Of a DNA stretch of 64,000 bases, positions 37,281 through 49,902 are shown piece by piece. This DNA is from Taenia hydatigena (taxonomy: Eukaryota; Platyhelminthes; Cestoda; Cyclophyllidea; Taeniidae). Location: NCBI GenBank assembly GCA_036345935.2, contig JADWOT020000008.1:11825672-11889671 (forward strand). The letters are read 5' to 3'. The position numbers were made by a program, and so were the translations under genes. The first letter of the stretch is position 1. Every line of letters begins with the position of its first letter. The notes below the pieces were generated by a model. The model was not told the DNA's origin. It worked only from the letters and a program-made list of their open reading frames with translations, and ran no database searches.

Positions 37281-38500
37281 ACAGTCACAAGAGCAAACAA
37301 CTCATACGTGTGCGGCGAATTTTAATAATCGTAAGCCTGAACTAAGTTGCAAATGTGTTTGAATCGAGGGGACTACCTTGCGGCTCACAACAAGCACATT
37401 TTGTAAATAGGCAATGCAAATCAATGTTTGCAAACACATTAGCTTCTAAGCAGCAAACGTTTCGAACAAACCTCAAGCGACGTCTTTGCTTTTTCACTGC
37501 AGCGTTAAAAAACTTTTAGAATTGGCTGTCGGTGTCACCTAAAATGTGCATTTACTTCACTGGGTCACACATGTGCGACACGGATCATTTATTAGGCATG
37601 AACGATCGGTTGTGCCGGCTTGAATTTCAGACGCATTAGGTGCAAGCAACATGGGCAAAATAAGGATAGGATCAGGTAATTGGGCAAGCGGTAGTAAGCT
37701 AAGCTTGACTTGTGGTTTGGCAGCAGTGGAGTGTTCACTGGGAGGCACACCTCGGTATCCCAATGCAAGATCACCTACTTCACTACAGGTTGTATTTTTG
37801 CCCTAATGGCACAACTAGAAGGCGAGACCAGTAGTATCTACCTTATCTGTGCCTCAAAGGAATAGGTGATGAGCTATACAGCGGCTCTGCAGGGAGGTGT
37901 GAGGTCTTGCATTGCCGTCTATTTCCCGCAGCAACACACATTTGCGTAACAAGTGTCAGTTCAATCCACGCACGAAATGTTTTCAATTGCCTATGATGCG
38001 CCTCCATAGGAGCAACAATCGACAGAAGTAGTGAGTAAATGGCCGTGTAAGTGAGGTGGCTGACCCTATAGCCTCCCAATGAAGTCAGTGGAATCAAAGT
38101 GGCAATTTAATAGAGAGCTGGTGGGTGGAGGAGCAGAGCACTCTATTAGCTTATGATAGAAATCAAGGGAACACAAATCCATTGAGTCGTGGTATAATTT
38201 GCAGAGAAAAAGGCTAGAGATTTTGCATCTTGTGTCAAGTTTTTTGTAATCGCCCTTATCGCAATTCGTGATTAGCATCAACCCTACAGCATCATATATC
38301 ATGTCCTGATTGCCTCACTCGAGTTCATACGTCACACATGTGTGACATGTGGGATTTGTCAGTTTGTGGTAGCTGGCAGTAATGCTGCAATATTTATGGG
38401 CGTTCTGTAGAGCTATGGTCTTTTCGCCTATCTTGAGATGTGTAGTAAGAAGGACTATGGCAATGGTCATGTCCTCACCCTTATGAATGTTGCGCCACGC
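37262..38500 (+). repeat. Dispersed composite repeat R4-end plus R1
   Basis: It starts with an R4-like piece (CAAACAGTCACAAGAGCAA, then CACATTAGCTTCTAAGCAGC) and runs into R1, matching 42900-44060 nearly throughout. The GCCTCAAAGGAA motif is shared with arm A' (8369). The same R4-to-R1 order at 7960-8390 suggests one old element. Confidence 0.65.
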
Positions 38501-41234
38501 CATGAGCATTCGATGTAACTACAGCACTCCTGTCATTTCCTCCTTTGTTGTAGGCCATGTATTTACCTATTCGGCTGCCCATGTTTTTTGGAGTGCAGAA
38601 GCTATATCAAGAAGCGACGACAGTGGAAACAATAAAATCCCCTTTAGCTGCCTCGAGAACAGCACAGAAAATAGATGGTGACGCTTCTGATAGGGGCTCA
38701 TATGCATTTCAGTCTAGGCTTGCAAGCCAGCTGAACAACAAAGATATTCTGCGAAGTATAAGTCAAGCACTGTCCCATTGTCCTTTTAAACATCAGCCAA
38801 CGCATAATGCCTAACACCAAAGCAATCGTGTTGTGACGCGACACTCACTCTCCTTCCTTGGTTGATGCTTAAGGACGCGTGTTTAAAAACGAAGCCAACA
38901 CTCTTAACACATGCCAAACATTCATGCACTAAGTAAGTCTTTCTCTTTAGGCCAAAGTATTTTAGGTTCTTAGAGGAATGGATTCCAGAAGTACACACGT
39001 TTTTGGCTTCAAAAGGCACCAAAATTGGCAATCTTTTTAAAACTTACCTTGGGAATTTCAATTATCAATTATCATAAAGGAGAGTGAGTGCGTGAACTTT
39101 GGGTCTAGATTACGGTATAGGTGGCCGTCAATGAATCGTGAGTTGCGGAGCTGGTGTTGTTTTTTGAATGAGAATGGAACATGGGATTGGAATGTTTGCT
39201 CGATTTCTTTTGAGTGTACCTCTATTGCATCGATTGAAAAGTGAAATGTGAGGATGACTTCTGGTCTTAGCTCGTGCAACATGGAATAAATCTTTGAATG
39301 CCAAGGCGCCACACTCTGCCATCTCTTTTGGGCACTTTAATTGCACTTCATGGTAATGATCCAGTACTCCGTGCATTGCCAAATGACTAGCATTGGGTAG
39401 GCGCATAGAAATTTGATTGCCAAACAGGTGGTTTCGTTTTCTTTGTCACCTTCTTTACATCGCTCATGATTTGTTGAAAAAAATTGAAGCTAGCTAAGGA
39501 TCGTTGAAAGTTAGTTCGGCAATGGTGAAAAGGGGGGGAGGTGCTCTCTCTCCCTATTACAAATTACTTCACCGTACGCGCTCACGACTCGTCAATGATC
39601 GCGCATTTTGCAACATTTGGTTATAAATAACACCACTATCCATTTGATTAAGGGACAGAGCACTTCATTTACAAATCGGATTTTGATGAGTGCGCCTCTC
39701 CTTCTCCTCTTTATCTTCTTATTGCGGTCTCCGCCTGTCTACAAGCCCCCAACCCTTGCCAATATCCTATCGAATGTCCACCTCGACGCGCAACCTCTAC
39801 TTAGCGTCGAATCAGTAGTAATCACAAAAATATGTCAGTAGTAAAGACTGTCAACAGGTGGGCATCGCATGCGATAATGGAGGTTCAACAGTGATCGCCC
39901 TCCTTCTGAATCCATTTTGGTGACACACTAATGAAGTCTGTACACCTTTATCGACCACTGTTGGGACTGCAGTGTTTGGAACGTATGCTGATCGTAGATT
40001 GAGCCTAGTATTCTTGTGGTGATGGTGCCAATGGCGATGGTGATGATGAGGGTTTGAGTTAGCACGCATGCATCTGCACATTTGCATGCTATTTATCGTG
40101 AAGGCAAGGAAAGACAAAATAACTCACAATAGGAATCAGTGCTTCTTCAACGAGGTGGGCTCACTTGCTGACTCGTTGTGTCGAGAAGGTACGCACTACC
40201 GCATTTAGTAGGATAGGGGAGAAAGGGAGTAAGACAAAACACACCATGCCACAACCATAATAATGCTCTCAAAGGCAATTTTTCAAAATCTTTTACGCAC
40301 GATACCACCCAGTTGGGAAGCTCTGCAACTTATCCCACTTGGACTCTCGGGCCCACTAAAGACGTGCACACTACTACCTCCACCCCATTCCCCTCAGGCC
40401 TTCATCCAAATAAACTCAAAGCCTTCACTTACACGTACGAAGATCTGGCACTATTCCTGCTGAAGGCTCACCTCCTGCTCCGCCCCTACTGGCGTACTTC
40501 GCGGTTACCTCAGCTTGTCAGCAATTTTCATCACCTCTCACCTGATGTAGCAATATTTAAAAACGCCGAGCTTCGCAAGAGACGCGGTCTAATCTCGGCG
40601 CCCTAAATGTACGAAGGTACCACAGCCTAAATTATGCACACGCAAACGCAATTTAAGGCAGACGAGGATATGTTCCTAGATCTCCTCCAAACCCTAAATC
40701 CTTCAAATTTATACCACACAAGTACTGACTTTGCGATGACAATGACGCTCAAAATCCAACCAAATTACGTGTTGAGATACCTAGCCGAATTAATTCACAA
40801 ATCGGTCTTATAATTGCATGAACGATACGCACAACAATCAACTTAATTAAGTGAGTTATTTTTAAAGATTTAATTCACTTTTATTTATATCCTCTGTTAG
40901 ATGTTGCCTGCTCGTGTGAGGAATACTGAAACCCTGTCCAGGAGTCTAGTATAATGTCATTTGCTCTCGGAAAGACTTGCTTTCTCTGCCCATTGTTTAC
41001 AATTACGTTGCTTGGCCGCTGAATTGATCACTACCTTAGTCTGCGGGCTGTGCTATTGCGACATTATATATTTGACATGCTTTCAAGTCAAATGTTGTCG
41101 TTTTGTTATATTTTTCTGATGCATTCCTATGCTTATTATTCCACTCTTCTCTTTTTAATATTTTTCATCGAAGGTCGTCGGATGTCTGGTGGCGTTGTGG
41201 ATACTAAGCTGGTTACTGGTTCAATTAGACAAGC
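38501..41234. other. No convincing gene
   Basis: A plus frame open from about 40214 to 40606 (131 codons, no ATG near its start, ending RRGLISAP) lies in a C-rich patch and could be a terminal exon, but nothing confirms it. GATGGTG-type simple sequence lies at 40015-40050. Confidence 0.4.
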
Positions 41235-42160
41235 ATAACCCTCCCGGCAAATAACGGTGGCGGAGAGTCCTGGGATCGCGGTTATAATCAAGCGCCGACA
41301 ACTGGTAAAATGCTGGCGAGTTCTTTTACCTTACAGCTAAGCTTTCCCACTTCAACTGGTCACAGCATTCGATATCCATTGAATCCTATTTGTAGCGGCA
41401 TTTTGCACTGTTCATCGCACGGATGATCTGAAGAACAATCGCAATAGCAAATGTTTGTTCAGGGTACCACAGTGTTCTGAGAGCGGCGGAAAGGCATAAG
41501 GTGCAATTTGGCAATGTGGACTAGAGATATGGCCAAGAAGTCACGGTGCGAAGTGCATGTGACTTCCTGAGCATGTAAAGTGGTAGAAGAAAGGGGGCGA
41601 TTCTTTTTCTCTATTAATTATTTAGCTTTTACGAAAATCTTAATATGTCGCATTATGTGGCTCTGTTCATCTGCATTTTGAAGTGCTGATATCAGATATG
41701 TCTCAGATTATTGAATCACACCAGACTAAAGTAATTTGCATCCAGCATTTATAGATGCGCCAATTTAGGCTGCAAAACACGGAACATTCCAAATCTTCAT
41801 GCTAATTTTCGACTGAGGGGTTTTGAGGATATGTTTCTGCTGCATGAAATCGTTTTACTTTAGGCAAAGCCTCTTTTCTTTTTCCACTTGGCTGCCCATA
41901 AACAGAAAATAGTCGAGTCAAATGAAAAGCTAGTTCACTTATTGCTTATTCAACGAATGCGTGGCAGACCTTTGCATCATGCATATGGGTGCGTGATCCA
42001 ATGGGGTGAGCTGTGCTTTGCCCATCACTCACAATGGAACCGCTAACACCCAGTTGGTTCTTTCATACCGACAGCTTAGTATTTGTAGCCCTGTCTTAAG
42101 TCAATGGTCGGCAGGTCGGAGCGAATGATGATCGCAGTAGTCGGGCAGATACTCATTGGC
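41235..42160 (+). repeat. Repeat R2, solo copy
   Basis: About 0.92 kb matching 48230-49175 (plus) and 15890-15005 (minus). Those two copies lie at the same distance upstream of gene copies 3 and 1. This copy has no gene after it. Signatures are GGTTATAATCAAGCGC at its start and GGCAGGTCGGAG near its end. Confidence 0.75.
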
Positions 42161-42899
42161 GACTAATCGGAAACGACACACATCTGATGGATTCACCCAT
42201 CATTACGATGACCGGTGTGGGGTAATACTTCACTATTGATATAATTGCAGAAGGGGTCGCTGCGTTTGTTTGAAGCTGAGCTTGCAATATTTGGCATGAT
42301 TGTGACAACTTACTGCAGTAATTTGCTTGTAGCAACACTCGACAGCTAGTTTTTGTCTGTGGAATGGATGCTGCGATGCACACCCTCTTTTGCGAAGGCG
42401 AAATCACTTATTACATTGCAAATTGTAATACCGACTTGATGACACGGCTAGCAGACAAGACCATTAGACATTTAGCTTCTCCGTGCTGCACTGCATGCGA
42501 CCTGTATAGAACCAACTTTCGGCTGCTAAAGCGCACATGGGTGAAATACCCTCTCTGCATTTGAGACCACTGTAGGCAAATGCAGTCCATGCGCTGTTGA
42601 TGGTAAGTTCTTTTCCCATACCATTCATTTGCGAGCCCGTGTCTCTGTTTGTTTTGACGTTGCTTTTCTTTTTTGTCTGTGTCCATGAATTCCTGCATAT
42701 CTCCTTCCCTTCTGATTTATCACACTTTAATCCATTTCGCAGTGAGGATCCAGTCATTTACTCTACGATTTATTCTTCATATCATTCAAATCACCTTTAG
42801 AAAGTTTATAAGCGCTCCAGCATTGCCGATTTATTCAGTTACTTGTGATTCTTTTCGCGGTGGAGGCAGATCCGTACTCATAGACGCATCAGCCTCTAA

Positions 42900-44060
42900 A
42901 CATCAGATTTTCGTAGCATGAAAGCAAAGACGTTCCCTTTTGTTATGATTTGCATTGATTTTTAAAATTAGCAGTTGTTGCTACCTAAAATGGACAATCG
43001 ATCCACTGCGCCACGCATTTATGACACAGGTCATTTCGTAGATGATATAGATTGGTCATGCTAGGATTCGCAACAGCAGCGTTAAATAAGATTTACATAA
43101 ATGGCTATAGTTATGATTTATATATTGTGTTGGCAGCATTTTTCTGAGCCCTTTGGAGCAGCGGCTGTGCAACGGACGCTTGGAGGCACCCTTTTGATGA
43201 TAATGCGAGATCACCTGTTTCTCCTCAGGTTGCAGTTCTGCCCCGGAGACACGACCTGAAGGTGGGGTTAGTGGCTGTTTTCTACCTCTGTACCTCAAAG
43301 GAACCGGTCATGAACTTTTAGAGACCCTATTGATAGAATAGATAAAATTAATGGAGCTGGATTGCGGGTCGCACTGCAGTGCATTTTTTACATCAACACA
43401 TCTTTCATTAGTTGGTAACAAGTTTACCTTAGAATATATGTAACGGATCATATAAGTGCACCTGCTGCGTTACTATCGGTTCTACATATGGAAGGAGTGA
43501 TTGAATGGCCATATGAGTGAGGCGGCATGTGACCCAGGGGTCAAAACAAGTCAAACTGATAAAATTTTAGCCCTAGTGGTAAAGAACTCAGTTTACGCTG
43601 CAAAGTTCCTTAAAATCTGTGCGCGCCTAAGCTTTTCAATGGCTGCATGAAAGCTCCGCTCAAAATGAGGGGGTCGAGACACCTGAAGTATGTCATCTAA
43701 GCACCAGTTTCACTGCCGGCCATCCAGCCCCGTCAATCTGTCAAGTCCATGATCTCAGTCAACCCTATAGTCTCCTTGTCGGTACAGTTTGATCAATGTA
43801 CCAAGTCAAAGAGAAGGTGGCGTTTGGAGGAAGCGGACCACTCCACCAGGATGCCACTGGATAGTGGTGCTTTTTATGATGTATGCGTCTGAATTCCCAA
43901 TATTCTATGCCATGGTTATAAAACACGTCTATTCTGCAACCCGTTATTATCACACAAGTGCGACGTGCGGGATATTTCAATTTAAATAGCTGGCAATGAT
44001 ACTGCCATGCTCATGAGTGTTATGTAAAGCATTATTGACCGTGCATAGTGGATTCATGCT
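42900..44060 (+). repeat. Dispersed repeat R1, second long copy
   Basis: Colinear with 37450-38500: CTACCTAAAATGGAC, then CCTCAAAGGAACCGGTCATGA, then a CACACAAGTGCGACGTGCGGGA end matching 38331-38353. The middle (43560-43900) is more diverged. Confidence 0.6.
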
Positions 44061-44529
44061 AGAGATTGTCAATAACTCCACGATGTTGTGGTAATCGACG
44101 TGGAAATGAAAGTAAGGGAATATGGAGGGGAAGGCAAAGGCGTCAATTGGAAGAATGCAACGTGACACAAACATTGACAGACAGCAGTATATTTAACTAC
44201 TGTCGAACAAGGAGATTTGGTCACGCTTTAGCAAATGTACCTCAAATTGCAATTCATAAACTTCATTTTCCCTCAACAATTTAATGTCAGTAAACACGAC
44301 GTTGGATTGCTGATACCAGGACATGAAGTGGACCTGCAGAGCCGCATGCGTATGTCATCAACAGTGTTGACTAATTTGCAATAAAAATGCGAACTGCTGA
44401 TCCTCATGCAAGCCTCCTTCCAAAGTTGGCTAGTTGGTGGTATACAATAATTGCATCACCCCATTAGTCAGTTGTCCGACCCATGGCCGGTTAATGTGTC
44501 TTTCATCTGCATGGCCTAATTTACCAGTT

Positions 44530-44660
44530 TATGCTAGAAGTCGCATTTATGCGATCTTGATGGTGATGCGCCGCATGCTTGCCACATTCCACCCTGCGAT
44601 GTGGTCAATGTAAGTGCCTCCACGTTCGTAAAAGCTGATAGAAATGCCATGGAATTGCAC
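44530..44660 (+). repeat. Short repeat R3, copy b
   Basis: Diverged copy of 37125-37250 (CTTGATGGTGATGCGCC motif). Confidence 0.6.
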
Positions 44661-46139
44661 CGAACCTTAGCTAAAGTCGATTTGGTGCGCAAATTGAGGA
44701 TGGAATTGCACCTGGAGGGGAGATAAATTAAAATAATGAGTGCCTTACGGATTAACATTTAAGCATGGATTGATAGAGAACACTAATTAGAAGAGAATAG
44801 GATACTAGCCACTGTTGAGGAATGTTGCATAATTAACAGCATTGTTCCTGCGTTATCCGAAGTCCCTCGTGATGATTAAGAATGGATGAGTAAATTTGGA
44901 GATAATAATACTTTGAAATTATCGTCGAGATGAAGGACCGCGCGATTCTTGGAAGGAATAATGCAATTTTGTTATTCCTTTGTGCCCATTTTTCTCAACT
45001 TTGCTCCTCATCATGGATCGCAATAATAAACGTTGGTTTACATTGCCAGTGGATGCAAAGCGCCAGACCGTTGGTGAATGACGATGAGAGTGATTGTGCT
45101 GATGCCTGGCAGATGGAGGCTGTCTGAAGCATCACTTTAGCACTTCTTCTCCGCATGGATTAAAGTGCAAGCGATTAGAGAGCAAATAATGGTGAGCCGG
45201 ATGCAGTTTTATATTCACGAATGATGGTTTTTACATAAGGTAGCGACCCTAATTTTGTCTAATTTGGGGATGATTTTATCCACTCGGAATGCCCACCCTT
45301 ACGATTTGTCGACTGTAGCAAATTTGCAGCTTCATTGCCAAACAATGTTATCCGAATTGCGTGTGGCTGCTTTATGCGTTGGTCTCAGGTGGCACAAATG
45401 GACACTTGGCGAGAATGGCTGCATGTCGGCTGCTATTCAATCGTTTGTCGACGAATATTTTGACACCACAATGGTAACTTCACTTCATCACGTCCAAAGT
45501 TGTTCTCACAGACAAAGGCATATTCTCTTCGCATACTAGCCGTAGCTTGCTGCAAAGAAGAAATGTCCAATGCAACAACGCACCCATTTGCAATGCCTTT
45601 CATACATTTCCATCGCTGTAATTTGTTTGATAAAGAAGTTGTGTGAACCATGTTAAGCCTTAAAAGGCCTTTTTAGGCCTTAGTCAAATGCGCTTGTTAG
45701 TTTTTGAGCATTCCGAACCACTTTAAAAAAACCATTAGGCACTTCAGGAACATCGAGGCACTTGAGGCCTCCAATACGTCAAAGCATTTGCCCTTCTTAT
45801 TAATCGTCTTTTGAGCTGTCCCCGTTATGCAAACGCATACGGTAGCAGAGCCATGAGATGCTCGCAAGCGGTGTTGGCACGCAAGACAAGGGAATCGCTG
45901 CCACCGATTCGAGTGGCACACCTAGTCTAGTGCTTCAGTGACGCGATGCAGTTGTAGAAGCCCCTAGTAAGGTGGTGCAGGCCTTGAAGGACAACTCGTT
46001 TTGTTATTGAAATTCTTCCATTTGTTACCACTTCTTATCCCAACCCTTACATTGACGTTTGATAAAACTCTCACGAGTAAACGTCTACGTCCTAATTCAA
46101 CATTGGCGTTGAAGAAGAGGCATTGAGTCCGCTGTCATT

Positions 46140-46450
46140 GCCACTAAATTAAGCTTCGACATGCCCAAACCTGTTGATTGCAGAACAGGTGAATGCGTAT
46201 CGTACACCGAAGAGGGCGCACATAGCATGAGGATTGTGGTTGTATAGAATGAACACAGTGTGGCATGCCAACCATCAGCATGGGATCCCGAGCATTGCCA
46301 TAATCCTTTCCACCACACATCACTAAACAGTCAAAAGGACTACAGGTCTGCAGTACGATCAGGAGCATTGCGGGATCATCGCCAGCTATCACAAACTGAT
46401 AAAACCCGCAGTACACACACGTGACACGCAAAATAGATTGCAAAAATCAG
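46140..46450 (-). repeat. Dispersed repeat R1, 3' fragment, inverted
   Basis: The reverse complement of 46290-46440 matches 38330-38480 (TCAGTTTGTGATAGCTGGC and GATTATGGCAATG). Confidence 0.6.
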
Positions 46451-49400
46451 GGCAGAGCATGTGAACTTGATAAAATAAACGTCAAATGTTAATTGTGGTT
46501 AGGGAAAATTGAGTAAAACTGGGCATAAATAGCGATAAATGCAGTCTTCTTCTCCACGAATAACACCAACAATCCGTGAAACTCTGCTGGATCCTAGATG
46601 CCTGACATACTTTAGTGGATTAATCTGCTTCCTCCACCCACCACCTCGTTGTCTGCTTGGCAGTTTGATCACACTGACCCAGATAAGTTACTATAAGGCA
46701 AAGCATTTCGGCCGATGGGCTGACTACTTCGCAGTAAGAATGCCCCAGTCCCTTCTCTCGACTACTGCCGCCTCTCTGCCATCCAACACATCTGCCTTCT
46801 CTTCCAACATGCAATCACATATAGTACCACCGAAACCTCATGCCAAGTTCGTCAAGAACAAAGTAAAGTGTAAGGACTTCGAAAATAGCAGTAGGGGCAG
46901 AGACTGAAGATAGATAAAGAGAAGTCGTAGGACACTTGTTTATTCTACTTCGCATGACTGACTCCCCCAACCAATCATATTTAAAAGGCAAAAGTATTAT
47001 CACCGAGTTCTCAAATCACTTCCGCTTTTAAACCTATTGTATTTTAGCTAGCCATTATTCAGTTTAAGCTCTTACTGAGTCTTTGGTAACGACGAATATG
47101 GTTGTCGTTTTTTGATGTTCCTAAACAGAAAACAACACTGTGGTGGAAATCAGGCCTTTCATGACTGAATAAGGAAGGAATTAAAAAATTAACGCATCCA
47201 CTTAAGCAAGCTTGACTTTTGAAAACTAAATATTATCCTCAGAATTAGCGAGAGATTGGTTGAAGACAAAAATAGTAAGCAAACATTGAGATCAAGTAGA
47301 TGCACGAGCCTCGCAAGGGTCCGCTCAAAGAAGCACAAAGCCTATTGCACCTCACATCCTGTCTTTGTCTAATTAACTAATGAATAAGCGATCTTCCTTT
47401 TCCTTACACGCATTGCTGTTTCGGTAGGTTTTATTTCAACCACACCCAGCTGGAAAGGTGCCGATCTAAGCTTCTTTACACTTTGTTTCGCGATTTGGCT
47501 ACTTCTGCGCCGTCAAGATTATGTTCAGCATAAGGGCATAGCATGGTAGTGCAAATGAGACACTAGCCTTGTACGTAACTCCGATCGCATACCTCTTTGA
47601 AAATTCGAAAGTAGAAATGAAGTATTCATGCATTCATACAAGAGTTAGTAGTATGGCGAAGGATATAAATGATATTTAAGGCAACGACTACACTTGGAAT
47701 ATTGCTGTCCAATCAGGCAGATTTGATAATGTGTATGGATTACACAACTCCGAATTTAAGTCAGCATAACCTTGTTTTGACAAGGGCGAACAGGTGGATG
47801 TTGTGAGTGCACATCTTTGTCCAGACGAAACAAAAGGAAACAGTGTGCTGACAGTGGGATGTGATGAGTCTAATTACTCTCACGGGGCTCGTTGTCACAC
47901 GGAACACCTATGCTGCCATCTCATGCCAATAGTGGGTTTTCTTCATTAGTTGCTTCATTTGCTCTCCTTCTCCTATTCGTTTTACCCTTTCTTTTCAAAT
48001 TCCATTATCAAATTTACGTGTAATCCAGTCCCATTCATTCAACCAGATTTAAGCAGATAATAGGTTGGCGTCAAATTGTCCAATTCTCGGTTGAATCAGC
48101 ATTAAAAATGTGCGAACTTCTTTATGCCGTGGATTTGGTTAGACTCTACATGGATTTTAAAATTATAAACTAAAATATGGCAGAATGCACAAGCTTAAGT
48201 AGCACGCACAAAGTCCTTTGAATAATGGGCCCTGTTTGGCAAGCATCGCCTACCTGGCGAATAACGACGGCGGGTAGTTTTGGGATTGCGGTTATAATCA
48301 AGCGCAGACGACTGGTGAATGTTGGCGTGTTCTGTTTACCTAAAGCCAACACTTCCTAAGTCAACTGGTCACAGCATTCGACATCCATTGACTCATAATT
48401 GTAGCTGCATTTTACATTAGCATTTGCACAAGTGATCTGAAGACCCCTTCGCAATAGCACACGTTTCTTCAAGGCACCAGAGTGTTCTGAGAGCAATGCA
48501 AGGGCATAAGGTGCGAATTGACAATATGGACTAGGGCTATGGCCAGATGGTCACAACGCAAAGCGCATGTGAGTTTTTGCACACTTAATGAGGTAAAGAA
48601 AAAGAAGCGATTCTTTTCTTTCATGAATTTGTTAGCTTCTACTAAAATTTGAATGTGTCGCATCATTTGGCCCTATTTTACTGCATTTAAAAGTGTCGAT
48701 ATCAGCGATGCCTCAGAATAACGGATTAAATTAAAGGCTAAAGTAGGGGTTATCGAGCATTGTCGGATACGATACATGCCATTCCAGCTGTTCATGCTAG
48801 TTTTTTAGTAAAGACTTTTAGGAGTATATTCCTGCTGTATGAAATCGTTTTAACTTAAGCAGAGTCTCTTTTGATTTTCCACTTGACTACTCATAAAGAG
48901 AAAGCAGTGGGTTCAAAAGAAAGGCTACTTCTCATATTGCATGGTCAACTATTGCGTGATGAACCCTTGCATCATGCCTATGAGTGCGTGGAACCAGGAG
49001 ATGAGCCGTGCCCTGCCCACCACTCACATCGAAGCCACTACCACACAGTCGGTTCCTTCATACCACCAGCAGAGTATCTGTCGCCCAGCCTAGATTCAAC
49101 GGTCGGCAGGTCGGAGTGAATGATGATCGCAGTAGTCAGGCAGATACTTAGTAACAACTAATTAGAAGAGACACACGTCCCTTCTTCATTCCTAATCACC
49201 ACTGCATCGTAGTGTCTAAGCCAGAGCTAGGTATTACGTGACATGCCGGCACTGGCGTTTGCTTCGCTATCTCTAAAGGTGCCTTCCAGTGTCACCTTAA
49301 GCAATCTTTATTGACAGCTTGATGCAATTTTGCGTAGAAGTGCGATTTCACTTAGGGTAATGACAGTATTCCCGCCACAGTATGTTTCCACTAAGTACGC

Positions 49401-49588
49401 GTGCAGCTACTTAGAATGTCTGTAACGAATTGTTTAATTTAAAAAGATTTTTGCGAATTAGGATCGAATCGGGCTGGTAACAGTAAGGTAAGGTAATGCT
49501 ATCCAATTTTCTAAAGCAAAGCAAGGGCACACACTTTGTGATTGGTATTGGTATAGCCAACATCTTAAAAATGTGCATGCACACCTGT

Positions 49589-49612
49589 TCACGTCACGTC
49601 ATGTCACGTCAC
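49589..49612 (+). promoter_or_regulatory. Tandem CGTCA (CRE half-site-like) cluster upstream of copy 3
   Basis: Three CGTCA pentamers lie in a row, with a related TGTCA between the second and third, inside a repeating (T)CACG pattern. The cluster is about 280 bases upstream of the predicted start. The aligned position in copy 2 (29451-29456) has a single ACGTCA followed by the same CAAGG, so copy 3 expanded the motif. CGTCA is the reverse of the TGACG half-site bound by CREB/ATF proteins (established); use here is inferred. Confidence 0.35.
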
Positions 49613-49854
49613 AAGGCATTTTAATGTTCTCGTGCATTAGGTCCCAAAAAGCACATTCTAAAATCTGACAGGTTTTCATTGCTGATGAATGCGTAAGCAT
49701 AATATCATTATAAATTACAAGAATGTGCCCCTAGGACTTGCACACCTCCTTCCTATCGGATCTGAGTAGCATCTGAGATTCGCAGTTGGTCGTTGGGCTT
49801 TGCTGATTGGCTGGATTGGAAAAGTGATTAGAACTAAATGATGATTACTTGTCT

Positions 49855-49890
49855 CATAAAAGAAGCTTCATTTGGGGAGTCCTTATCAGA
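49855..49890 (+). promoter_or_regulatory. TATA box and initiator of copy 3
   Basis: CATAAAAG (49855-49862) and TTATCAGATTT (TCAG at 49886-49889) are 31 bases apart (T to A). The predicted transcription start near 49888 gives a 15-base leader. Conservation of both motifs and their spacing in three paralogues is the main support. Confidence 0.65.
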
Positions 49891-49902
49891 TTTTGTGTAG
49901 CA

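Noticed and set aside
40214..40606. 131-codon open frame in a C-rich patch
   Set aside because: No start codon near its beginning, no clear acceptor, no recognisable domain and no second copy. Kept only as a note.
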